Source: Oscheius dolichura (lineage: Eukaryota > Nematoda > Chromadorea > Rhabditida > Rhabditidae). From it: a stretch of DNA of 64,000 nucleotides. The stretch is from positions 11,532,001 to 11,596,000 of the forward strand of contig OW051497.1 in NCBI GenBank assembly GCA_932521035.1, in the 5' to 3' direction. A model generated the notes under the pieces. The model saw only the letters and a program-made list of their open reading frames with translations, had not been told where the DNA came from and ran no database searches. Every line of letters starts with the position of its first letter. Position 1 is the stretch's first letter. The position numbers and the translations under genes were made by a program. Positions 36,070-45,735 of this stretch are shown piece by piece.

Positions 36070-36772
36070 AAACAACAACAATAACAAGGGATTAACTCAT
36101 GTCACATACTTTCTCTTCTTTTCTGCCTTCTTGAGGAACTTTTCTTGATTGATCCACTGTCTATAAGGGCTTAGAGACTGAAAATACGAAGTTGTTTAAC
36201 TAAACAAATGAAAAATACAGTCCGGCTGGCTTTTCCAACGGTTCTTTATCCTCCACATCTGCCTACAACAAAGTCTATAACAATCCCTTTTGGAGCCTAC
36301 CTTGATCTGTACCTGACCCCAGTCCGCAGTTGTTTCCCAGGACGCTCTTTTATCCCAGGAAGCCGATGTATACCATGAAAGATGGTCGTCCCACCATGGA
36401 TACATTTCTGTCCTCCACTCTTCTATCGGGGCTCGGTGGACCGCAGTGACAACAGGGATAGTCTTCATTCCTATCTCGTAATTTCTCTTCGCCTCTTGCT
36501 CCTTCATCCACATCATCTGCCGATATTGCTCCCTGCGCTGCATCTCTATCATCTCGTGGAGATTCTGTCTGCATATTCCTCCATGCAGGTCCATAGGTGC
36601 ACGCAGACTCATAGCGTAGTACAAATCCATAGTTGAAAGTTGTAGGTTGGAAGTGTAGGAAAGGTGGTTTTTGTTTTTCTGATATACTGCTTGGAGAAGC
36701 GAAAGCTTCATTTGATAAGATAAAGCTCGCTTTCCGATAAAACCCAGATGCCCCACTTCGGCCTCCTGCCAT
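36070..36772 (-). CDS. Unrecognised duplicated gene, copy 2
   Basis: A coherent model starts at 36772 (MAGGRSGASGFYRK) with a GC-AG intron (AAA/gcgagc...atatcag). The main exon includes SLRAPMDLHGGICRQNLHEM, QRREQYRQMMWMKEQEAKRN and PWWDDHLSWYTSASWDKR, ending at a gtaggc donor near 36303. A short exon (ADVEDKEPLEKPAG) and a C-terminal basic exon (PYRQWINQEKFLKKAEKKRK) follow. No signal peptide or TM. The product is rich in Met, Gln, Glu and Trp, probably a helical region plus a Trp-rich motif repeated in both copies. No family recognised. Last-exon boundaries (stop about 36080-36110) are approximate. Confidence 0.6.
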
Positions 36773-36813
36773 TACAAGGTTTCGAAAGTTCAGTTATGTA
36801 CATGCGAAGAGCT

Positions 36814-36860
36814 GGCAATCTTTCTGGGCTAGTTATCCCATGATTTTTTGTTTATCGCTC
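36814..36860 (-). promoter_or_regulatory. Conserved 5' element, copy 2
   Basis: Counterpart of the 35811 block, 42 bp upstream of the copy 2 start codon. The near-identity while flanks have diverged suggests function, either transcriptional or in RNA processing. Confidence 0.5.
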
Positions 36861-37296
36861 CTGCTCTTCCCTCGGGAAGATGAAATGGTGAACTGATGAA
36901 TATGAAGATACCGTTGTTACCCCCCGTACGTATCTCCTAGTCTTTATTTTTACCTCCCATTCACACGCTACTGCCTAAAATGAGAGTGAGAGTACTATTA
37001 CGAGCTGTGATTTCTGGGGTAATTGGGAGGATAAAGTTTCCCTGGTGTTTGACATTTTGACAACAAAAGAATAAAAATTTTCCTGATGGGAATAATTTAT
37101 GGGCCTGTAAAAGAATTAGAAGGTAGGAGACGGTAAAATAATTGAAGAACGAACTACTGTAGATACTCTTCGGCGTCTTCTCGCTATCCTGGACAGAAAT
37201 AGGAAGTGCATGTTAGACATTTTACTGGCGAGTGAATCACTTCCCAAAAGGGAAAGAACAAAAAGTGCCCCTGTGCCCTCCGAAGGAATGCATATT

Positions 37297-37672
37297 TCAC
37301 ACGAGGTCCATGACTACAACTGCGGTTCCCCTCACTTCGCCCACTCTAAATCTCGTCAGTGTGATGTGATTTGACTCCTTTCCACTTCTGCTCTCTCCCC
37401 TCAAAATACCATCCAACCCGGGGGAATCTCCAGACGTCAAGAAGTTGATTCCATTAACTCTAATACTTCTTCTTCCCCGTTCTGCTGCTGGGATACATTC
37501 CACCACAATTTGGATATTTTGACGCATTTCCTGCACCAGAGCCCAAAACCTTTGCGTGACGGTTTTGGAATACAAGAAGGTGGTCGTAGTCTTCCAGTGA
37601 TTTCAAAGGAATCAAATTTCTTCTCTCTTTTCTAATGAGCGCATTACATTTCCGCAAACACTTCAACGGCAT
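37297..37672 (-). other. Open frames, possible gene fragment
   Basis: Two overlapping frames look partly protein-like. One starts at ATG 37672 (MPLKCLRKCNALIRKERRNL). The other ends at 37297 and contains EMRQNIQIVVECIPAAERGR then SIRVNGINFLTSGDS. They are out of frame with each other by one base and no intron of realistic length joins them. Either the locus carries a frameshift (pseudogene or sequence error) or one frame is a shadow. Confidence 0.3.
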
Positions 37673-38172
37673 CCTCTCTCCGGAGAGGGTTCATCTAGCC
37701 CAGGCGTCTGTCTTCAGGCTAATCAGGTATCCTATTGTAGCAAGTAAAAAGATCTTTTGTTATTCTAACCGGCAAAAAAACAGATAATTCACAGCGTTGT
37801 TGATTAAATTCAAACATTATGCGCACTATGGTTGCTCAAAAACATTGAGCCACCTATTCAAGTCTATGATAGCTTCCGGGGTCGGCGTGTCTGCTAATTC
37901 TGGCCTCTAAACAATATCTTAGCGTTCGTGTTGCTTCTCATTTTTCGGAACATTTGATACAGTATACAACAACACTTAGACATTCTGTAAATAATTCCCG
38001 CAGCCGTTCCTCTAATAGCCGAGATCTGGGAAAGTCTATCAAGCGCGAGAAGATCCAGATCAGGCGTTCCTCATCAAATTAGACCTCGCATCTTTATTTT
38101 TTATGGCGTCATACTCTTCTCCCAATATCACAAAGATTCCATAAAAGTACCAGCATCGCTGTGCATTTGATA

Positions 38173-38660
38173 TCAGTTTGCAGAAGTTTCGACAATGGTG
38201 GGCGGGGCGAGCTCCGTAGCCAGATCTAAATGCGGCCTTAAAATGTAAGGAAATGTAGTTTCCTCGCCAGCGACGTCACTGAAATTTCTTTTCCATTGAC
38301 GAACGGCCGGAGAGTATACTAGTTGTATCAGATTAACTAGATTCTGGTCTCCCACAGCCCGCCCTCAGTCATTCTCAGTTGCCGTTCCCTCTCTCCCATC
38401 ACATACCAAACTATTCTGCATTTTGATTGCTCATTTCCACTGGAGGCTCTAACTTGAAGAGAAAGCTTCTTCCTCGTCTCTTCGAGATCTTTATGTTCTC
38501 TGTGTTCATATGTTCGGGATCCTCCTTTGGGGAGCTTCCGATGTCTGGTTGATAAATGTAACTAGGCATATAATCGGGTGAAGAATGTAAACGTCTGTCA
38601 TGGGACTGACAAGATTTTCGACGCAGTTGTTCCAATTTCCTTAGCAGTACACCCCCATTC
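38173..38660 (-). other. Possible exons of an unplaced minus-strand gene
   Basis: After an acceptor (tcaactctcag) an open exon from 38660 reads NGGVLLRKLEQLRRKSCQS, later PSYIYQPDIGSSPKEDP and RRGRSFLFKLEPPVEMS, stopping at 38411. A second open segment (about 38173-38340) reads VYSPAVRQWKRNFSDVAGEE. Composition is protein-like, but I could not find a start exon or a phase-consistent link, so this is only a candidate terminal exon. Confidence 0.3.
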
Positions 38661-39219
38661 CTGAGAGTTGATGTTGTCAGTCAGTATAGACAAAAATAGA
38701 CAAAGGCACTGCCTGTTTATGACACTCTTTGTGGTAAATAGATCCTTCAATGTTTACGAGTTGTAGTTAAAAGATCCTCTGCTTTGCTCTCACCAGGGTG
38801 ACAAGTGTCTCATAGCTCATAGCACAATATTACGGTATCCATACTCTTGCTTTGGGCACCCTGTTCTTAATTAGCCATTATTATTGTCTAAGAATATAGC
38901 CCTTTTTAAGAATTGACCATTCCCTCCAGGACCTTCTGTTTTCTGCCGGCCCATGTCCGCCTTACAGCCGCCACCTCGTAACTCCAAATTCAATCTCATC
39001 ACTTCCAAGATTGGTTCCTTCTCCCAATTGTGGGGTGCCACACACTACTTTTTGGTTAGAATTCCCCAAACGCTTCTTACTCTTTCGCCACCGATCATCC
39101 CCGTCTGATTCTCTCATCATAGTGCCGCACTGGGAGTATTTATGATTTCGCCTCCACCCTCACAAAAGCCTGCTGTCTCAGGGGTGCCAGTGCTTCAGAA
39201 TATCGGCCATAGTCGTCTT

Positions 39220-39231
39220 GGTGACGTCACC
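39220..39231 (+). promoter_or_regulatory. CRE-like palindrome upstream of nlp-9
   Basis: ggtgacgtcacc is a perfect 12-bp palindrome containing the full CREB/ATF consensus TGACGTCA, about 150 bp upstream of the nlp-9 start codon. CREB sites are common in neuropeptide promoters. Function here is inferred from motif and position only. Confidence 0.4.
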
Positions 39232-39380
39232 GCGATAATGTGGACGACTCTCCAGAGACCTGTCGGTGACATCGACCGCGCACACCCTCATTTCCATTCT
39301 TATGTACTCTCTAAGGTGTTGCTTATTTTTGTTGTTCATCCTCGGATTTTGCAACTGCTGTGTTTTCCAGGGTACAGACT

Positions 39381-40591
39381 ATGGCAGGGCAAATTCAATC
39401 TACTATACTTGCGGCATTCATCGCATTATTGTGTCTAGGTAAGGTTGACTTTTGTACTTTCAATAGGAGGAAGCTTCGCGAAGAAGACGTGTTGCAGACT
39501 TAACAAAAGGTTCCGCTATCTGTGATTTTTTGCAAAGCTGTCTCCAAAATTGAATGTTTCGAACTGCGTCACACGCCTTCCGGAGAGCGGACGACGCAAC
39601 TTAGAGAGATAGGAACACTCGAAGGGGTACAAATTGAACAAACACCACAAATACATGGCAACAATCAGCTGTCCTTCTTTTAATGACAGTTTCTTAATTT
39701 ACATATTTTCAGGCTTCGCTCTCTGTGAAGTGCAGCCAGACCACATCGAGTAAGCGTTTCCACCTTTTAGCAATTCCTGGACCCGTATACCCCCTGATTC
39801 AATTTATATATAATTTAAAGTAGCGTACGCGAGACCGGAAATAGGGTTTCAGAAATTGGATTTAGTTCTTTCAGTACCCTGGAGGTCCATCTTGTGATAA
39901 GGCACGTAAGGCAATCGCCTTTCTAATAAATGTCTCCTGGGGGAATTTACATATTTTTAACTGACACAGCGAAGGCAAACTGAGAAATGAAAACACTAGA
40001 ACATCTTTTTTGAAGTATTTGTGTTTGAATCTTGAATAGTAGCGGCGTCTGCTTCTTGATCCTCTCTAAGCTAACGAACGACGTCAAAATTCTGAACTTT
40101 GCGCGGATATTCAACATTGTTGGTCAGTCAAGCGTGTTAAGGAACCCCCTGAACTGAACCATTATAGAAATATAACTGTGACCTCTAATGATGTTTTCTT
40201 TTTAGCGAGCCACAAAAACGTGGCGGAGCTCGACCGTTCTTCGGCTTCGGCGGCTCTGGAAATAAACGACTTAGTGGTATCAGTCCATCACATCAAATTA
40301 CCCTTACCCCCTTTCAGACGTACAACCCTACTACCTCTACGAGAAGAGAGGGGGTGGCAGAGCCTTCTTCGGAGCTTGGAACGACTACCCAGTTAGAGGG
40401 TAAGATAAACAGTGCTTCCTCTAAAGATATCTATCTTCAGGCAACGACTAGAACGTCGCGGTGGCGGACGAGCCTTCAGTGGAACATGGGGACCGGCCTA
40501 CCCAGCCGGCTACTACGAATCTCCATATTTCCACAAGAGGTCCAGCAACCTTTGGGAGTTCCTTCAGAACAACGACGCTTACAGAAAGTGA
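39381..40591 (+). CDS. nlp-9: Neuropeptide precursor, NLP-9 type
   Basis: Five exons (39381-39438, 39713-39749, 40206-40273, 40318-40399, 40441-40591) total 396 nt, 131 aa. The signal peptide (MAGQIQSTILAAFIALLCLG) starts after a ttttccag acceptor. Dibasic sites release three related peptides: GGARPFFGFGGSGN (KR), GGGRAFFGAWNDYPVRGQ (RLERR) and GGGRAFSGTWGPAYP..., ending HKR. C. elegans NLP-9 contains GGARAFYGFYNAGNS, GGGRAFNHNANLFRFD and GGGRAFAGSWSPYLE, in the same order. A spacer (LNVQPYYLYE, flanked by KR) and a C-terminal SSNLWEFLQNNDAYRK are probably non-signalling. Peptides end without Gly, so are not amidated. Expected in neurons, stored in dense-core vesicles and cleaved by proprotein convertases. 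Confidence 0.88.
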
Positions 40592-43500
40592 TCTCTCAGC
40601 TATCCGATGTTCGCCTTTGCTTATGAATAGTCGTTGTTTCTGCCTCCGGCAATGCTCCAGAATGAAGTGTTCCCGTTTAAATAATGTTAATCTGTGCAGT
40701 TTTTAGCGGTGTCATAAAGAATTTGTTAACAATACTCGCTAACTTTACCCCTACTTCACCAAAAAAGGTGTCGTATAAAAAGCCAGGGCTTCGATCTTCA
40801 AGCTTTCAATATTAGAAACTGTCTTATGGTTTATCCGGATCGGGGAGCCGCGTGCACTATGTGAAAATCCCTACAGATCAACAAAACCAAAAACCATGCT
40901 GATGTGATCTTTTCTTTTATTTCTACGACCCAGCTCACCCAGAACAAAAATTTGTTCAATGTATTCCAATCAAATTTACCCGGATCAACGAGCAGCACAT
41001 TTGTTCAGGAATCTGTTTATCTTGATAATTCCCCTCCCTCTACATGTGGGAGTTGTACATTACGTGGAAGTATAGAATATGGACAGCTTGTAACTTCTGC
41101 ACTGCTTTAGTGCTTCCAAATTCAGGAAGAGAGTGCCTGTTGTTAGAAACAAAGACACCTGGAACGAGACACAACGTGGGTGGCGCGCTGTCATCATACC
41201 TCGTCTCATTTTAGCTACCAGTCGAATATTTTAGACTTACTTTCTAAAAACGGGCTTCCATTGTACTGGTCACTCCATCAGCAGCCATTGTCTAGATTGA
41301 TCCACTTGCTGTCCAGTTCAAAGATGAAATATTACCTCCCCTCTGCTGTAGTATGTATTTTGCAAGACTACCTTTCCTGTTCGGATGGTCTTCTCTTATT
41401 TCAGTGTTTCACGTTTCGCACGTGGACACACAGCATATTTTACCAGTGTGGGCACTTCCCTTACCCAGGTCCAATATTCCACCCATCTTTAAGTACAACC
41501 GACTTTATTTTTCCCTTAGCAAGGCAGACAGAACATAATGTTAGCCATAACCTATGCTTTCGACGTCCCGAAACATTGCGTAAAAGCTGCCCTTCTCTAT
41601 TTTTGGCTGTATACAAACCTCCCTCCCGTAAAATAAAAATTTACATCACATTTATGCACTACGTGGTTTCCTGTCCGGCGGGGAGTCATCAAGTGCTCTC
41701 TCTCAATCACTGGTCCCGTCATATGCAAAAAACCATCACGCGGGTTCAGTCCTTCAATTTAAGAGGTCCGACGGTTAACTGCACAAATTCATGCGCATCT
41801 TCTCACGCCCTCTCTTTTGATTCTTTTCATTCTCTAATCTGCTCGGTAAATACGCTGACCCGTTGAACAGTAGCCTACGTTCTAGTCTCAAGTTTCGTAA
41901 CTTGACCTCCTTCTATATACTTTATTATTCTTTAAGGAGGTCTCATGAATTTGTCGAGTCATCTTCTCGCGCCTCCGCAGTGGATAAGGTCATAGACTTT
42001 AAGAGCCGCAGATGACAGGCCTTGAGTACTTGTCACTTATTCATAGTCCGCGTTTTGCCTTCTCAATTCCAACATATTGTAAATCCCCTGGTCTGCTCCC
42101 TTGATTTGAAGTCTGAGCCCGTATAATCCTGGCTTGAGGGGTGAAAACACAACTACGTCAAGATAGAATCCTCTGGACAGGCCCCTTCAATCTGTCAGTT
42201 GCGCATTCAAGCATTCGGAATATGTAAAATTCTCTCAAACGACTTCTTGTTTCCCTCATCCTTAGCTACTGTACCGTTAGGGATGACGGCAATACATTGT
42301 TTTGACACTTCTTTTTAATATCTTCCTTTAAATTAGCCGCACCTACTATTCCGAGCCCTGTTTCTCCGCAAAGCCTCTGGGAGCTCTGTTCTCTAAAAAC
42401 AGAGACATGATTGACTTGTGAAGTGACCAAAGAAATGACGTAATCTTTTCTACGCAGTTAAAAGTCCTCCCGACCAATTTTTCCCACAACTTCCATCTTC
42501 CCCGCATGCTCCTCGTAAGACCTTCTCTCACGGCGATTTGTATTCCAATGAGGACGTTTTGCTAGACCCACCGGTGAAATTGCGATTTCCTGTTTGTCCC
42601 CAAAATTATAATTAGTTTGGGGAATGTGTGCTCCTCCGCATAAGGTGTATCATACAGCGTAATCTATTTTTTATCTCATTATAAGCAAAATACGTACTTA
42701 CAGCAGAATGATCATTGTCCAGATGTTACCGTATTCTCTTATATAGGGAAGTTAATCGGATGGAATGAACTTCAGTTTTTCTCTGTCTTTACCCTATTTT
42801 CTTCTCAAACCAGCTTCCTGCTCAAATTGACACCTACCCTTTTTGCTTTAAATTGGAAAACGATTTGTCCTTTGGTTCGGCAACGCTTTTGAAATGTTTT
42901 TGTTGCTAAGATTTCTAAAGAATGGGATGTTTGGAACGCTAGGAGCTCATTTAGAGTGAGACAGTGTCCATGCAGACCTATTTGAAATCTCGAATATGCG
43001 GGGGTGGGCTCAGTGTCTTCCTATGGCGAGGACCAGAAGGATGAGTTCCCGCAGGCGGTGCTTACTGCGCCCGCAATGACCCCTTTATGACAGCCGTTGG
43101 GAAAACAGAATCTCTCTAACGTCATTACAAACATTCGAACTGTTGTAGAATGTTTCACAGCGACTTCCTGCTCCGGGTAGTTGTCAATTGCATTCTTCCC
43201 CCAAGAGTTTCTCCCCCTCGTTGGTCTCTAAATAGTCCGAAACTTAGAGACTCCCCTGGGCGTGATTATCACCGTTGTTGACCCATTTTCTGTGCCCCTT
43301 GTAAACTAACCTTATTTATGTTCTTGTTTGGTGGGGAACTGCTCTCTGATAGCATAACTTGTTCTCTTTTTTTCTGTGTTCAGACAAATTTTCCCCGATG
43401 ACAGAAGGCAGCTCCCATTGCGAAGCTATTCTGTGTTTTAGTGCTAATCAATTAATTCGCCCCCATTCACATGTGAGAGGAACACAACCCTATTAAGTGG

Positions 43501-44924
43501 TAGATCCACTTGATCCAAACTTGTCCAGTCGGAGGCCATTCTTATTGGTCTCCTACGGGGGTGGGGATAACCCCGCTGTCTACTTTATAAACTGATGTGG
43601 AGTGCTTACTTGATCCTCATATATTAAACCAATTGCTGTTTTGGGCAAACCAATTGTTTATCCTTTGACACCCTTAAGAATTAGCGCTATTCCGAAACTA
43701 GCCACATGATAAATGACGAATCGCGGGTACGCTCACTACTTCCTCTGTTTTATAACGTAATGACGATGTCATAGCAAGTTTTAGGGGCTCCTTTAATGAT
43801 TCCTAAAGTAGTCTGTACCCCATTAGTCGACGTCTATTTAGGCTGGACCCTTCAATGTCTTACGTTTCACTTTGTTTTTCTTCTGGTAGTTCTAATGGAT
43901 TCTGTGCTTCAGTGACCATCGTCGTAGATGTTTTAGAGAGTAATTTTATACCACCCCCCGTTGAGTAATCGGAGGGAAGAGCACGTTTCGATCATTGTTT
44001 CAAAGGGCTACGTTTTGAGTTATGAATACTTCACTAGTGCTGTGGCCGTGTCCAGCCATATAAAGCGTTTGGCCTGGTGTTGTCTTTCCCAAAAAGAAAG
44101 GACCGCTTCTTACTTTCTTTTCATTTGGGGCCCTTGATCAGAATAGGTAATACGCACTTCATCATCTGCCAAGGCGGGGCTCCTAATCTCCAAGACGTTC
44201 GGGGGACTGCCCACCCTTTTTGGTATCCGTTTTCAGTTCGTCGAAATTCAAGACGCACGGATTTGCGGCTCCACCCTACGCACGGTACGCCTATTTCCAT
44301 TCCCGTAGAGTCTTCACCTAGGTATGCCCCCTCCCCCCTTTCCCGCGACCATAGAATCATGCTCCTGAGGGGGAGAGCAATGTTTTTGGAAGCCATAGTT
44401 TTCTCTTTGCGTGGAAGTTGAGCAATCTCATTTAATAACCTGGCTTTCGAAGCGTGAAGTTCACTTTAAAAAGTTCTAAGGTCAATTTCTGCCAACGCGC
44501 AGATTCCTTCTTCCTGTCCACATTTCAAAACACAAAGCAGTAGCTATATTTTTAGAACTGTACACGCTTCATGTTATTGGCATCGGTATTTCTTATTTTA
44601 GAGACAGCCAAGAAATACTCCTTTGTCGCCTAAACCGACGAGGAGGATTAACACTAGATATGAGAATGACGCGACCTTTCCCACTGTCTGATTTCCGCGT
44701 TTAATTTCTCTTCAATGAGAAAAAACCCACCCCTTTGAATTCCACCTGATTTGTAATCCCACCCCCGGGTTATTTCATTATGATCCGCTGGAGAAGAATA
44801 TCATCTTATTTTATGCGGATCATCCATTTCCACTTAACTATTGCTCATTCCTAAAATTCATTATTTTTCCATTCCTACTTGGCCAGAACAACAATCCGTT
44901 TAGGTACCCCCATACACAGACAAG
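40592..44924. other. 4.3-kb stretch between the two neuropeptide genes
   Basis: No convincing gene. The longest open frame of the window (41180-41866, 228 codons) is here. It has no initiating ATG until 41324, no recognisable domain and a composition typical of pyrimidine-rich DNA (Ser, Leu, Phe, His, Cys), so I treat it as doubtful. A TATAAAA at 40774-40780 has no clear gene after it. A 114-codon frame at 44077-44421 is open on both strands. Confidence 0.4.
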
Positions 44925-45553
44925 ATGAAACCCGTGTTGCTCTGTGTTCTCGCTGTTGCCGTTGCTGCCCAATACTGTACTGTTTTCACCAGGGACATCC
45001 CAATAATATACTACTTCCAGATGGTAATGAAAAACGGGATTTCTCTCGCGATATGCTGCACTTTGGCAAAAGAGGAGGCGACTTCAACAGGGATCTCATA
45101 TCTTTTGGCAAAAGAAGTGGAGAGGTACCGTCTTACTGTAGTCCATCGTTAGAAGAGCCTAATTTCAGTTTGACCGTGCTATGTTGTCATTTGGCAAACG
45201 AGCAGCATATGGAAGAGATTTCATGAGTTTCGGAAAGAGAGCTGATGAGGTAAGCTCATTTGGAGTAAGATAAATATCCCTGGGGTAGGAAGTATACTAT
45301 TTGCGTGGTGGCGACTGTTTATCCACTGCCAAAATTGCATTTCTCCTTTTTAAATTATCCTCCAACTAATATGAAAAAAAAATTCTTCAAATAGGACAAA
45401 ACGCAAACGGAAATGGTTATTTGATACTACAAATGGGTTTTGGTTTTTTTTTGCGGCAAACGAGATATTTTTCAGTTCGATAGGGATATGATGTCGTTTG
45501 GAAAGCGGGACGAGTTCGATCGAAGCATTCTCTCATTCGGCAGGCGGAAGTAG
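44925..45553 (+). CDS. nlp-13: Neuropeptide precursor, NLP-13 type
   Basis: Four exons (44925-44976, 45021-45124, 45169-45249, 45476-45553) total 315 nt, 104 aa. The signal peptide is MKPVLLCVLAVAVAAQ. Then six tandem peptides, each closed by G-KR or G-RR and therefore C-terminally amidated: DFSRDMLHF, GGDFNRDLISF, SGEFDRAMLSF, AAYGRDFMSF, ADEFDRDMMSF and DEFDRSILSF. The shared core (F)xR-[D/A/S]-x-[M/L/I]-[S/H]-F-amide matches C. elegans NLP-13 (for example NDFSRDIMSF-amide). Almost the whole mature precursor is peptide with no long spacers. Two intron positions fall just before peptides, so exon skipping could drop peptides without a frameshift (exon 3 is 81 bp). Convergent with the PLC gene, about 180 bp apart. 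Confidence 0.93.
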
Positions 45554-45735
45554 TCATCAGAAGAATGAATTGTTGTACCACATGTGCCATGTGCATAGTT
45601 TGTCAAACTTGTCCAAACCCCAAAGGCTTATTCTTTGTTAAAAATGAAGAGAGTCCGTTGTCACGTTTTATAGATCATTTTCTTTTGTATCAAGACGTTC
45701 ACATTGTGGTCTTTGAAAGCTTGTTTAAAAAGTTC

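Larger units (their letters stand above)
34995..36905 (-). repeat. Tandem duplication, unit about 1 kb
   Basis: The segment from about 34995 to 35900 is repeated from about 36012 to 36905. Matching blocks occur in the same order: tctcaagcaa...caggaaaag, tttctcctggaaa[t/c]aacaacaataacaa, the C-terminal exon (ccactgt.tataagggct), the main coding exon, and a 43-bp block near 35811/36814. Divergence is substantial, so the duplication is not recent. Each unit holds one copy of the gene described below. Confidence 0.85.

Noticed and set aside
41180-41866. The longest open frame, 228 codons
   Set aside because: It starts at GTG, lacks a domain or splice context, and its Ser/Leu/His/Phe-rich composition follows from pyrimidine-rich DNA. 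The sub-frame from ATG 41324 remains possible but unsupported.
44077-44421. 114-codon frame
   Set aside because: Both strands are open over the same bases and there is no homology; typical of stop-poor composition.
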